Shown: one piece after another, positions 52,797 through 61,690 of the stretch | Position numbering within the stretch: position 1 is the first letter of the stretch | How the letters are laid out: every line of letters starts with the position of its first letter | NCBI GenBank assembly: GCA_937901745.1 | Contig: CALGSZ010000096.1 | Coordinates: 110,560-174,559, forward strand | DNA: 64,000 nucleotides | Source: an uncultured Chloroflexota bacterium | GTDB lineage: Bacteria > Chloroflexota > Chloroflexia > Thermomicrobiales > UBA6265 | Direction: 5' to 3' | Program-made: the position numbers and the translations under genes | The notes under the pieces: model-generated | The model's input: only the letters and a program-made list of their open reading frames with translations | Databases searched by the model: none | What the model was told of the DNA's origin: nothing

Positions 52797-53513
52797 GTGG
52801 CGCGACAAGCAGAACCTGTGAGGATCGAAAGCAGACGGTGGATCACCAGGGCGAGCCGGAGCGTCGGAGAGATGCTTGTGGTGTCGGCCAAGGGTCGGCG
52901 GTCGGCGCTCGGGCTCTTCGCGGTGCTCGTCTACTTGATCTTCGGACAGATTTTCGCGCCCGGCTTCACCCACTATTGGGGTTTCCACCTAGCGCAGACG
53001 CTCGCGATTCTGGCGACCGTCCTCGCGCTGGAAACGCTCCTCCTCCCGGAGGGTGGACTTTCCTGGCCGACGCATCTGCTAACGGTGGTGGTTACCGCGG
53101 CAGACACGCTCGGCACCGCCGGCGACCTGTATCACAGCTTCGACCTGTACGACAAAATCATCCACTTCTCGAGCGGCGCGACCGTCGCGGCCATCTCGTA
53201 TGACATCCTCACCGCGATGCATCGCCGGCAGCGGCTGTCGCTCGGGAGCGGGGTGCGCCTGGCCTTGGCCGTCGCCGCGAGCTTCATTCTCGCCGGCCTC
53301 GGCTGGGAAGCCTACGAGCACTATGGTGACGTCATCTTCTCCACGGACCGCGTGCAGAGCCGCGTTGATACGATCCACGATCTGATCTCGAACGTCTGCG
53401 GCTCGATCCTGGCGGCCTCGGTGCTCTGGGTCCGCGAAGCCGCGGTTCGCGCGCCCGCAACCGATCTGAGCCGGGTATCGATGGATCGAGTCCGCGAGCA
53501 GCGCAAGGGCTGA
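52797..53513 (+). CDS. DUF2238/YjdF-like integral membrane protein
   Basis: 238 residues with a GTG start at 52797 behind GGAGGG. Five or six membrane segments. The pattern FDLYDKIIHFSSG, YDILTAM, LGWEAYEHYGD and RVDTIHDLISNVCGS (conserved Tyr-Asp-Lys-His, Trp-Glu and Asp-Thr-Asp-Leu positions) resembles the YjdF/DUF2238 family of unknown function. Followed by a strong bidirectional terminator. Confidence 0.7.
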   Translation: MARQAEPVRIESRRWITRASRSVGEMLVVSAKGRRSALGLFAVLVYLIFGQIFAPGFTHYWGFHLAQTLAILATVLALETLLLPEGGLSWPTHLLTVVVTAADTLGTAGDLYHSFDLYDKIIHFSSGATVAAISYDILTAMHRRQRLSLGSGVRLALAVAASFILAGLGWEAYEHYGDVIFSTDRVQSRVDTIHDLISNVCGSILAASVLWVREAAVRAPATDLSRVSMDRVREQRKG

Positions 53514-53568
53514 TCGCCGGTCGGCAGCCAAACGCGGGCACGGAACAGTCAATTCCCGTAGAAAACGC

Positions 53569-53600
53569 AACCGGGGGCGGCGAACCGCCCCCGGTTTTCT
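53569..53600. terminator. Bidirectional rho-independent terminator
   Basis: 12-bp stem AACCGGGGGCGG / CCGCCCCCGGTT with a CGAA tetraloop, followed by TTTCT on the plus strand and GCGTTTTC on the minus strand. It ends the converging genes at 53513 and 53622. Confidence 0.95.
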
Positions 53601-53621
53601 CTGGCGATCTCACCTGATGGG

Positions 53622-54269
53622 CTAGCGACGGCGCAACAGCGCACCAGCCGCGAGCGCCGCGCCACCGATCGCCGCCAGGCCCTGCCACAGCGCGAAGCCG
53701 CCAGCGGCACCAGCCAGCGCGCCAACACCCGTCGCCGGCGGGACCGTGCCGCCACCGACGCCGTCCTCCTCAGCGGCGGCGTCATCCTCGGCAGCGGTCT
53801 CCTCGTCCGCCTCCTCGTCGTCACCGTCGCCCGCATCGCTAACGATGTTGCCGCAGGCGATATAGACGCCGAGGTTGGTGTCCGACTCATGCAGATTGAT
53901 CGCGGTCGGATTCGCTAGCAAGTCCTCCAGCGTGTAGGGGACATCCGTCTCGCTGAAGCCGTCCTCGTCAACCGTGGTCAGCGGATACAGCGGATTCGGA
54001 TCGAGGTCGTCGCAGGTGCCATTGTGGATGTGCGCCGGGTGACCGCCGGTCGCGCCATCGACCTGGATCACCACGGTCGTCGTGCCGTCGCCGTTGTCGG
54101 TCAACTCAGCGGTGCCGGAGACACCAGAGTCGTTGAGCTCGCCCAGGTCGATGACGAGCACATCGTCCTGAGCCGACGCCGGTCGTACTGCCGCGAACGC
54201 CGCCACGGCTGCCAGCATGAGCAGCATGGCACCGATCCGCGCCAGACTGAACATCCCCCTTCGTTCCAT
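53622..54269 (-). CDS. Secreted CHRD-like protein with acidic linker and C-terminal sorting-signal-like tail
   Basis: 215 residues; GGAGGGAGG precedes the ATG at 54269. A signal peptide (ARIGAMLLMLAAVAAFAAVRPASA) leads to a beta domain with GGHPAHIHNGTCDDL, closely matching a motif in the 34638 protein. Next is an acidic Asp/Glu/Ala linker, then VPPATG, a hydrophobic segment and RRR at the C-terminus, the layout of a sortase (LPxTG-like) or membrane-anchor signal. Probably surface-anchored; function unknown. Confidence 0.75.
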   Translation of the reverse strand: MERRGMFSLARIGAMLLMLAAVAAFAAVRPASAQDDVLVIDLGELNDSGVSGTAELTDNGDGTTTVVIQVDGATGGHPAHIHNGTCDDLDPNPLYPLTTVDEDGFSETDVPYTLEDLLANPTAINLHESDTNLGVYIACGNIVSDAGDGDDEEADEETAAEDDAAAEEDGVGGGTVPPATGVGALAGAAGGFALWQGLAAIGGAALAAGALLRRR

Positions 54270-54518
54270 GATTCCTCCCTCCATTCTCGACCGATCTCGC
54301 CCGCGGCGTAGGCGGGTAGATCCCCGTGCCCCGGCATGCCTCCCGGACGCTGACAGAGCGTCACGGCCGTCCAGCCACCGGGCCGACTGCTACAAGCGGC
54401 GCCGCGCAGCTCAGCCCAGCCGGGGGCGCTTCCGGAGGGTACTGTGATCGCAAGTTAAGCGCAAGCGCGCTGGAATCTCGACGCCAAGACGAACGACGAC
54501 GGCACATCCTCGCGACGG

Positions 54519-55436
54519 TCACCCCTGTGACACAGAGGCGGCGGGAACGGCGCTGAGCTTGTCCGGATTGTTGACGATGCGGATCGCCGCGATGCGTCCC
54601 TCGACGAGCGCGAGCGACATCACTGACAGCGGCCGGCCATCGGCGTAGCGAGCGACGATCCCCGGCTCGCCATTGACCATGACAAGCGTCGCCGTCCAGC
54701 CAGCCGGCGCCAGTTGCGCGATTCGGAGCAGGAACGGAGCGACCAGATCCGCGCCGCGCAGCGGGTGGCGCACCGAGGGCACCTTGCCCCCACCATCGGC
54801 GACGAGCTCGACATCCTCGGTCAGGAGCGCCAGCAGGCGTGGCAAATCCCCTTCGGTGCAGGCGCTTAGGAACTCCGCGGCCAGCCGGTTGCCATCCTCA
54901 ATCGCCGCTTGGAAGCGCGGCTGGCCGCCCCCGATCCGCTCCCGCGCGCGCCGCAACATCTGCCGGCACGCCGTCTCGCTCTTGCCGACCAAAGCGGAGA
55001 TCTCCGCGTGGGCATAGCCGAAGACGTCGTGTAGGAGGAGGACCGCACGCTCCACGGGAGAGAGCCGCTCCAGCAGGATGAGGAACGCCATCGAGAGCGA
55101 TTCGGTAAGCTCGGCCGCCTCCACGGCGTCCGGTCCCGGCACCTGAATCAATGGCTCCGGGAGCCACGGGCCGATGTAGGTCTCCCGCTGCCTCCGAGCC
55201 GATCGAAGCTGGTCGAGGCAGAGACGGGTCACTACCGTCACCAGCCACCCCTCCGGCGCCGCGATGTGCTCTCCTCGCGCCCGCGCGTGCTCCCAGCGTA
55301 GGTAGGCTTCTTGAACCGCATCCTCGGCATCGGTGACGCTGCCCAACATGCGGTAGGCGATCCCAAAGAGGCGAGGGCGGTAGCGCTCGCCGTCGTATGT
55401 CGCGGTCAGCCCCATCGGCAGCGGCTGTTCTGTCAT
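54519..55436 (-). CDS. ECF41-family sigma factor (SigJ-like) with SnoaL-like C-terminal domain
   Basis: 305 residues from the ATG at 55436. Sigma region 2 (PRLFGIAYRMLGSVTDAEDAVQEAYLRWE) and region 4 (LSPVERAVLLLHDVFGYAHAEISALVGKSETACRQ) are followed by a SnoaL-like domain. The ECF41 signature motifs WLPEP, DGGGK and, near the end, NPDKL are all present. In ECF41 the extension regulates the sigma activity in place of an anti-sigma factor. The adjacent divergent gene encodes a typical ECF41 partner and carries a matching promoter. Confidence 0.95.
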   Translation of the reverse strand: MTEQPLPMGLTATYDGERYRPRLFGIAYRMLGSVTDAEDAVQEAYLRWEHARARGEHIAAPEGWLVTVVTRLCLDQLRSARRQRETYIGPWLPEPLIQVPGPDAVEAAELTESLSMAFLILLERLSPVERAVLLLHDVFGYAHAEISALVGKSETACRQMLRRARERIGGGQPRFQAAIEDGNRLAAEFLSACTEGDLPRLLALLTEDVELVADGGGKVPSVRHPLRGADLVAPFLLRIAQLAPAGWTATLVMVNGEPGIVARYADGRPLSVMSLALVEGRIAAIRIVNNPDKLSAVPAASVSQG

Positions 55437-55508
55437 CGAAAACGATCCTTCGCTCTCATCGCCACTCCACTTCGAATGACTGAGGAGCGGACCTTCCTGT
55501 GAGGCGGT

Positions 55509-55535
55509 TGTCACGTCGGCACCCTGCCGCGCGTC
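55509..55535 (+). promoter_or_regulatory. ECF41-type promoter of the epimerase gene
   Basis: TGTCACG, a 16-base spacer and CGTC match the known ECF41 promoter (TGTCACA-N16-CGTC) with one change. It sits 45 bases before the ATG of the partner gene and beside the ECF41 sigma gene. Confidence 0.8.
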
Positions 55536-55579
55536 TTACGGTTGTAGAAGACGGCGAGGCGTGAAAGGAGGACCGCGGA

Positions 55580-56566
55580 ATGAGAGTCTTTGTCGCCGGT
55601 GGGACGGGAGCCATCGGCCGCCGTCTGGTGCCGCAATTGGTAGAGCAAGGACATGCAGTCGTCGCCACCACCCGCTCAACCGCGAAAGCGCGGCTCTTGC
55701 GGGAGTTCGGAGCCGAGCCGGTCGTAATGGATGCCCTCGACGAGTCGGCGGTGGTGCGGGCAGTGGCGGTGGCCAAGCCCGACGTGATCATCCATCAACT
55801 GACGGCGCTTTCGGGCTTCCGCAACCTGAAGCGATTCGACCAAGAATTCGCCGAGACGAACCGCCTGCGCACCGAGGGCCTGGACTACCTACTGAAAGCA
55901 GCGCGGGCATCGGGAGTCCGGCGCGTGATCGCGCAGAGCTATACCGGCTGGCCGAACATCCGCGAGGGCGGACCGGTCAAGACCGAGGCGGACCCGCTCG
56001 ATCCGAATCCGCCGGCGGCGATGGCGCAATCATTGCGCGCGATTCGCTACCTGGAGCGGACGCTGACCCAGGCGACCGACATCGAGGGGATCGTCCTCCG
56101 CTACGGCTCCCTCTACGGACCGGGCACCATGATGAGCCTGGCCGGCGAGCATGTGATGATGATCCGGCAGCGACGCTTCCCACTGATCGGCGACGGCGCC
56201 GGCGTCTGGTCATTCATCCACGTGGACGATGCGGCCCGGGCGACCGTCCTCGCCGTGGAGCGGGGAGCGCCGGGCATCTACAACATCGTGGACGACGAGC
56301 CGGCCCCCGTCTCCATGTGGTTGCCGTACCTGGCCAAGACGCTCGGGTCAAAGCCGCCACGCCGTGTGCCGGTCTGGCTGGCTCGGATGATGGTTGGTGA
56401 GCCGGGTGTCTCGATGATGACGCGGATCCGTGGATCGTCCAACCAGAAGGCCAGGCTGGCACTCGGCTGGCAACCGCGCTTCGCGAGCTGGCGCGAGGGT
56501 TTCCGCTCGGGCTTGTCCGACGATGCGGCGGCTGGCCAAGCCGTTGACCAACTGCGCGCGGCCTGA
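55580..56566 (+). CDS. NAD-dependent epimerase/oxidoreductase (ECF41 partner)
   Basis: 328 residues; AAAGGAGG lies nine bases before the ATG. The N-terminal Rossmann motif GGTGAIG and a substrate-domain motif WSFIHVDDAARATVLAVE place it in the extended short-chain dehydrogenase family. The usual YxxxK pair is not evident (SYTGWPNIREGGP region), so it may be an atypical reductase. ECF41 sigma genes are classically paired with carboxymuconolactone decarboxylases, oxidoreductases or epimerases; this gene fits that role and is likely the direct target. Confidence 0.88.
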   Translation: MRVFVAGGTGAIGRRLVPQLVEQGHAVVATTRSTAKARLLREFGAEPVVMDALDESAVVRAVAVAKPDVIIHQLTALSGFRNLKRFDQEFAETNRLRTEGLDYLLKAARASGVRRVIAQSYTGWPNIREGGPVKTEADPLDPNPPAAMAQSLRAIRYLERTLTQATDIEGIVLRYGSLYGPGTMMSLAGEHVMMIRQRRFPLIGDGAGVWSFIHVDDAARATVLAVERGAPGIYNIVDDEPAPVSMWLPYLAKTLGSKPPRRVPVWLARMMVGEPGVSMMTRIRGSSNQKARLALGWQPRFASWREGFRSGLSDDAAAGQAVDQLRAA

Positions 56567-56669
56567 GCGCCGATCATGACGCCGGCTGGAGAAATGAACT
56601 GCGCCCCGGCCGGCGCCCGTCCTCCCAGTCTCGCATTCTGGCTGCGGAAATTACGTATGGCGCGGCGCG

Positions 56670-57362
56670 TCAGCTGTTCGAGCGCTTGGCCTGGATGAGC
56701 TGGCGAACCTCCCCGGGCGACAGGCTCTGGATCGACCGGCCGACGAAGGTTTCGATCGCGCTCTTCGTCTCGAATCCTTGCTCTCGAGCCCAGCGCCAGA
56801 ACGCGGTCCAGGAGAAGTCCTCGAGCGGCGGGTCAGCTTCACCCGGCCGGGTTGCCGGCCTGGGGAATGGCGTCACTGGCGGCGTACCGCGCTCGGCAGA
56901 GGTGGCTCCTTCCGGCGAGACAGGCCGTTCCGGCGTAGCGGACTTCGGTGACTCAGGGCGCTTCGTCGGTTCTGGACGCGGCTGAACAGGAACCTGAGGC
57001 TCGGTTGGCGCGTCGGCGCCAGTGCCGATCGTCCGAATCTCCGCGCTAGCTCGGCGTGATGAGACCGGCGTGGGCGACGCTTCGCCCTGGGCAGGCTGAG
57101 CGGGGAAGCCGAGGACAGCCAAGGCGCGAGCCAGCGCTCTCAACTCCGCCGATTCAATGTAGGTCGCATCGGCCTGCGCCCGCACGCTGCCGTGGCCAGT
57201 CGCCTTGCCGCCACCGGGGATCGTCACCGTCGCGCGGAAAATCGCGATCTCATCGTCAATGCGGATGTGCTCGGTCACGATCTCCGCGTTGGGATGCTCC
57301 CGGCGCAGCGACTGCAATTGCATCCGGACTCCGCGATCGTCGCGCGGCTCCTCGTCGCCCAT
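56670..57362 (-). CDS. Hypothetical protein with ERF-like N-terminal region and Pro-rich linker, 230 aa
   Basis: The start ATG at 57362 has GGAGG upstream. Residues 1-90 include HPNAEIVTEHIRIDDEIAIFRA and YIESAELRALARALAVLGF, reminiscent of the single-strand annealing ERF-type fold and of paralogues in actinobacteria. A Pro/Thr/Glu linker follows, then a helical domain (FSWTAFWRWAREQGFETK; SLSPGEVRQLI). Whether it binds DNA is unknown. No phage genes are near. Confidence 0.55.
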   Translation of the reverse strand: MGDEEPRDDRGVRMQLQSLRREHPNAEIVTEHIRIDDEIAIFRATVTIPGGGKATGHGSVRAQADATYIESAELRALARALAVLGFPAQPAQGEASPTPVSSRRASAEIRTIGTGADAPTEPQVPVQPRPEPTKRPESPKSATPERPVSPEGATSAERGTPPVTPFPRPATRPGEADPPLEDFSWTAFWRWAREQGFETKSAIETFVGRSIQSLSPGEVRQLIQAKRSNS

Positions 57363-57513
57363 GGATCCTCCGCCTGCCCAAACTCGAGCACCGGCGCGGT
57401 AGGCCGGTCGCGTCCGCCAGTATAGCGGAGGCATCAGCCCAACTGACCGATCCTCGGCTCTGACAGAGTCGAGGCGACAGAGGGAATCCCCGTAACACTC
57501 CGACACTGACGTA

Positions 57514-57541
57514 CTGGGCTACGTCGATATGCGTAGCCCAG
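57514..57541. repeat. Perfect 10-bp inverted repeat in divergent intergenic region
   Basis: CTGGGCTACG and CGTAGCCCAG flank 8 bases; CACGCA-TGT-TGCGTG follows directly at 57542-57556. The 345-base gap (57363-57707) between divergent genes has no other supported feature. Either repeat could be an operator or attenuator stem. Confidence 0.5.
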
Positions 57542-57707
57542 CACGCATGTTGCGTGGGAGCGCAAATACGTCTTCCTGCCGATGTGCAAGGGGAGAAGAG
57601 ACGGCAAGATAGGGACCGTGATCGGGAGGACCGATCGGGTTTGGGAGAGGTTAGGCTTGCGGCACCCGGCCGCTCGAACGGGTACGGCAGTAAGAGGATG
57701 GCCGACG

Positions 57708-57920
57708 ATGCAAAACCAACTCATGTTGTTCGAAATGGTGAACGCGGTCAACCGCGAGCGGGTAATGGCCGACGCGGCGCGCAGAAGGATGATTGAAGAG
57801 AGCCTCAGGCTCGGCGGCGATAGCGAAGAGTCCGTGAGTCTGGTGGCACGGGTGATGGAGCGGCTGGGGCGGATCTTCCTTGGTGACCCCGCCCCCCGCC
57901 CAGAACCGGCATCGCGCTGA
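57708..57920 (+). CDS. Small hypothetical protein, 70 aa
   Basis: Helical, Arg/Met-rich sequence (QLMLFEMVNAVNRERVMADAARRRMIEESLRL). AAGAGG lies ten bases before the ATG. Similar short, Arg-rich proteins are common in actinobacteria and Chloroflexota, but no family is recognised. A T-rich terminator lies 160 bases downstream. Confidence 0.55.
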   Translation: MQNQLMLFEMVNAVNRERVMADAARRRMIEESLRLGGDSEESVSLVARVMERLGRIFLGDPAPRPEPASR

Positions 57921-57953
57921 CGCGAGCCACGCCGGTACCGAAGCGAAAATTCG

Positions 57954-57996
57954 CTAATTGCTACGGGTCTCTGACCCACCACGATTCGACAATTAG
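57954..57996 (+). other. Nested inverted repeats, possible structured RNA
   Basis: CTAATTG (57954-57960) pairs with CAATTAG (57990-57996), enclosing GGGTC-TCT-GACCC (57965-57977). The stretch is AT-richer than its surroundings and lies between the 70-aa gene and a terminator at 58082-58112. Confidence 0.35.
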
Positions 57997-58081
57997 GCGA
58001 GACGGCACAGATTACCAGCCACAACGTCGCGCGTTCGTGCCGGAGCGCGCGATGCCCCCAATACCCCCTCTTTCCTCGCGT

Positions 58082-58116
58082 CCCTTCCGCCAGCCCCGGA
58101 AGGGACTTTTTCTTTT
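58082..58116 (+). terminator. Rho-independent terminator
   Basis: 8-bp stem CCCTTCCG / CGGAAGGG with a 7-base loop, followed by ACTTTTTCTTTT. It ends the plus-strand transcript that contains the 70-aa gene and any RNA from 57921-58080. Confidence 0.9.
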
Positions 58117-58160
58117 CTCGTCTTGGTGAGCTCCAGCCGTCTCGCTGCGAGCGACCGGCG

Positions 58161-59240
58161 CTAGTCCGCCTCAACGTACGATTTGCCCGTTGGAACCGCG
58201 CTCAACTCGCGCGCTCCAGACGACTCCCGCACGACCAGCGTGCACGGCAAGCGGATGACGCCGCCGTCATTCGCTCCCTCAAGCTTGGCGAGCAGACGCC
58301 GGGCAGCCTCCCGGCCCAGGTCATGGAGGTTCATGTCGACGGTGGTCAGCGGCGGGCGAGCTTGCTCGGCCAGAACTTGCCAATTGTCGAACCCGACGAC
58401 GGCGATTTCGCCCGGCACCTGCCTGCCGCGCTCTTGCAGACCGATAAGGACGCCGCGCGCGATCAAGTCACTGCCGCAGACGATGCCATCAACGTCCGGC
58501 GCCTCCTCCAGCACGCGCCCGACCGCCTCGATGCCCCAACGCTCCGACCACTGGCCGTAGAGAATCGGTGCATCCTCGCCCGGTACGCCGTGAGCCGCGA
58601 GCGCCCGCAGAAAGCCGTCCCGCCGAAGCTGGACCGCTTCCCGGTCGGCGGGACCGGTGACATAGGCGAGGCGGCGACGTCCGAGCTGCAGGAGATGATC
58701 CGCGGCGAGGAAGCCGCCGTGCTCGTCATCGGGGACGAGGCAAAGGGCGCGCGGATCGCTGACGCGCGCGAAGGCATAGACCACCGGCGTGCTGGAGCGA
58801 CCAACGTCGATGGGCGGGCGAAGCTCGGCGCGACGCCCCATCACAATGATCCCGTCCACCTGCTTTGCGAGCAGCGAACCGATGACACGCCGTTCCCGCT
58901 CTGGATCGTCTTGGACATTGCGGACGAAGATGAGGATCTCCGCGGCGCCCAGCGCGTCCTCAATGCCCGCGATTACCGGCATGTTGAATCGGCCGAAATA
59001 GTCGGTGGTAATGAGTCCGACCGTATAGGTGCGGCCGCGAATCAGGCTCCTGACGAGATCGTTGGGCCGGAACTCGAGTCGCTCAGCCGCGCGTATGACG
59101 CGTTCGCGCGTTTCCGGACGCAAGCTGCCGCGCCCATTGAGCGCTTTCGACACCGTCCCGATCGAGACACCCGCCGCGGCGGCTACATCCCGGATCGTGG
59201 CGTGCCGTCGATGTGTGCTCGTCGCGCCGTTGCTAGTCAC
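58161..59240 (-). CDS. LacI-family transcriptional regulator
   Basis: 359 residues from the GTG at 59240 (GGA-CGGAAG upstream); the frame is open to 59339. The N-terminal helix-turn-helix is ATIRDVAAAAGVSIGTVSKAL with the hinge FRPNDLVRSLIRGRT. The periplasmic-binding-like domain contains GIIVMGRR and ends with NLHDLGREAARRLL. It lies divergent from a GH127 beta-L-arabinofuranosidase gene, so it probably senses a sugar and controls that gene. A weak candidate operator is GCAAC-N7-GTTGC at 59288-59304. Confidence 0.92.
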   Translation of the reverse strand: MTSNGATSTHRRHATIRDVAAAAGVSIGTVSKALNGRGSLRPETRERVIRAAERLEFRPNDLVRSLIRGRTYTVGLITTDYFGRFNMPVIAGIEDALGAAEILIFVRNVQDDPERERRVIGSLLAKQVDGIIVMGRRAELRPPIDVGRSSTPVVYAFARVSDPRALCLVPDDEHGGFLAADHLLQLGRRRLAYVTGPADREAVQLRRDGFLRALAAHGVPGEDAPILYGQWSERWGIEAVGRVLEEAPDVDGIVCGSDLIARGVLIGLQERGRQVPGEIAVVGFDNWQVLAEQARPPLTTVDMNLHDLGREAARRLLAKLEGANDGGVIRLPCTLVVRESSGARELSAVPTGKSYVEAD

Positions 59241-59287
59241 CTTCCGTCCTCTCGCTTTACCCGTCACATCGCCAACGCATCCCTTGC

Positions 59288-59304
59288 GCAACCATTTTCG
59301 TTGC
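59288..59304. promoter_or_regulatory. Weak candidate LacI-family operator
   Basis: GCAAC-N7-GTTGC, just upstream of the LacI-type gene. It lacks the usual central CG symmetry. The rest of the 329-base divergent gap (59241-59569) shows no gene. Confidence 0.3.
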
Positions 59305-59569
59305 CGTGTTATCACTCTCTCATCGTCCCGCGTGCACAAGATGCGACGCGTTCGTAGTGACGCCGTACCGATAAAATCCCTTCGTCGTCGCGATCTTCAC
59401 GCGTCAGGCTTGTCTGACCCGGCCGTACACTCCATGAACACGTTACGTCCAAATGACTACGGCCCGAGCAATTCGGGGAACGCTCTCGCCGTCAACGCCA
59501 TCGGATCGCGGCCCAGGACGACTCCTCAAGCACGTGACAGCGGATGTGGAGCAAAGGAGACACGGCCTG

Positions 59570-61486
59570 ATGACAGTCGCTCAGCGCACGCAATCGGTCG
59601 TCGTTGATACCTCGCGCAGCCCGCACGCCCGGCTACGCCCGGCGCCGGTCGCCTCGGTAACGCTCGAGGATCAATTCTGGGCACCTCGGCTCCGGATCAA
59701 CCGTGAGCGCACGCTCCCATCGCAATACCGGCAGTTCTGGGAGACGGGCCGGCTCAACAATTTCCTCCGCGTGGCCGGGAAGTACGACGGGCCGTTCGAG
59801 GGGCGCTTCTACAACGACTCCGACGTGTACAAGTGGATCGAAGCCGCGTCCTGGTCGCTCGCCACACACCCCGATCCGGCGCTGTCCAAGCTCGTGGACG
59901 AGGTGATCTCCATCGTCGCCGCCGCACAGCAGCCGGACGGCTATCTCAACACCTACTTCTCGCTCGAACGAGCCGATGAGCGCTGGACCGATTTCGATCT
60001 TCACGAGATGTACTGCGCCGGCCACCTGTTCCAGGCAGCCATCGCGCATCACCGGGCAACCGGCTCCCGACGGCTCCTCGAGGTGGCGACGCGTTTCGCG
60101 GATCACATTGATGCGACGTTCGGTCCGCCAGAGGAAGGGAAGCGCATCGGCACCGACGGGCATCCCGAGGTGGAGATGGCGCTGGTGGAGCTAGCGCGGG
60201 AGACGGGCGTGCAGCGATACCTGCGACTGGCGCAATTCCTGCTCGACGTCCGCGGACACGGCCACCTCGGGGATGCCTTCGGTCGCTACGGCGGCTGGTA
60301 TCACCAAGACCATCAGCCGTTCCGCGAGCTCAGTGAGATCGTCGGTCATGCCGTGCGCGCCGTCTACCTCAACGCCGGCGCCGCCGACATCTACGCCGAA
60401 ACGGGCGATCCCGCGATCGGAGCGGCGCTCCACCGTCTCTGGGACAACATGACGAAGCGCAAGATGTACGTCAGTGGTGGCCTGGGCTCACGCTATGACG
60501 GTGAAGCGTTCGGGGAGGACTACGAGCTGCCCAACGCCCTCGCCTACGCGGAGACCTGCGCGGCAATCGGTAGCGTGATGTGGAACTGGCGGATGCTCCT
60601 CATCGAGGGCGACGCGCGCTACGCCGACCTGATCGAGCTTCAGCTCTCCAACGCGATGCTCGCCGGTGTCTCGCTCGACGGCGAGCTGTACTTCTACCAG
60701 AATCCCCTCGCCGACGAGGGCCATCACCGCCGCGTGCCGTGGTTCAACACCGCCTGCTGCCCGCCGAACGTCGCCCGCACGCTGGCCTCGCTCTCTGGCT
60801 ATCTCTACAGCGTTGCGGAGCACGAAATCTGGGTGCATCTCTACGCGGCCAGCTCGGCGTCGCTGACGCTGCCGGACGGACAATCCGTCTCGGTGCGCCA
60901 GCGCACCAACTATCCCTGGGACGGAGACATCGCGCTCGAGATCGATGGCGCCGGAACGTTCGCACTCCGGCTGCGCATTCCCGGCTGGGCGGACAGCGCC
61001 GACCTGCGCATCAACGGCCAACCGGCAGGCGTCGCCGTGCAACCCGGCACCTACGCGGAGATTCGCCGCTCCTGGCAGCCAGGGGACGTGGTCCAGCTCA
61101 GCCTGCCGATGCCCGTCCAGCGTGTCGAGAGCCATCCTTACGTCGTCGAGAACGTGGGACGCGTCGCACTGATGCGCGGGCCGCTCCTCTACTGCGTGGA
61201 GCAAGTGGACAACCCGGATGCCGATCTGCGCGACGTCGCGCTCCCGGAGTCGGCGACGTTCCAGGCTCGCCATGACCCGAACCTGCTGGGCGGCGTCACC
61301 GTACTAACGACGACGGCGCTCGCCTGCCCGCTAGCGGCGACGTGGACGGACTCGCTCTACCGGCGCGCAGACCAACAAGCGGAGGCTGAATCTCCGAGGC
61401 TTATTCCGCTGACTGCGATCCCCTACTACGCGTGGGCGAACCGAGAGCCAGGGCGGATGCGGGTCTGGCTGCCACGCGCGCAATAG
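59570..61486 (+). CDS. Glycoside hydrolase family 127 beta-L-arabinofuranosidase
   Basis: 638 residues from ATG 59570 behind AAAGGAG. An (alpha/alpha)6 barrel is followed by beta domains. The zinc-cysteine site of GH127 is complete: Glu328 and Cys330 (AETCAAIG), Cys396 and Cys397 (TACCPPNVA), corresponding to HypBA1 Glu338, Cys340, Cys417 (nucleophile) and Cys418. It releases beta-L-arabinofuranose from arabinosides. No signal peptide, so it acts inside on imported substrates; an importer is not adjacent here. Confidence 0.92.
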   Translation: MTVAQRTQSVVVDTSRSPHARLRPAPVASVTLEDQFWAPRLRINRERTLPSQYRQFWETGRLNNFLRVAGKYDGPFEGRFYNDSDVYKWIEAASWSLATHPDPALSKLVDEVISIVAAAQQPDGYLNTYFSLERADERWTDFDLHEMYCAGHLFQAAIAHHRATGSRRLLEVATRFADHIDATFGPPEEGKRIGTDGHPEVEMALVELARETGVQRYLRLAQFLLDVRGHGHLGDAFGRYGGWYHQDHQPFRELSEIVGHAVRAVYLNAGAADIYAETGDPAIGAALHRLWDNMTKRKMYVSGGLGSRYDGEAFGEDYELPNALAYAETCAAIGSVMWNWRMLLIEGDARYADLIELQLSNAMLAGVSLDGELYFYQNPLADEGHHRRVPWFNTACCPPNVARTLASLSGYLYSVAEHEIWVHLYAASSASLTLPDGQSVSVRQRTNYPWDGDIALEIDGAGTFALRLRIPGWADSADLRINGQPAGVAVQPGTYAEIRRSWQPGDVVQLSLPMPVQRVESHPYVVENVGRVALMRGPLLYCVEQVDNPDADLRDVALPESATFQARHDPNLLGGVTVLTTTALACPLAATWTDSLYRRADQQAEAESPRLIPLTAIPYYAWANREPGRMRVWLPRAQ

Positions 61487-61690
61487 CGCGGACGCGTTCG
61501 TCCAAACTGGATCGTTGTCCGAGGCGCGATCCACTCCCCTACGGGGCGGCTCGCTCGCCATAGCGTTGGGCGAGGTCACACCCGTCTCTCCCACGGCAAT
61601 GCCGCACAGACGCCGCCGCGTCACCCGACGACCGTCGAGGCACGAGTGGCACGAGCGATACACTCTGCCCGAGATGGAGGAGGACAAGCC

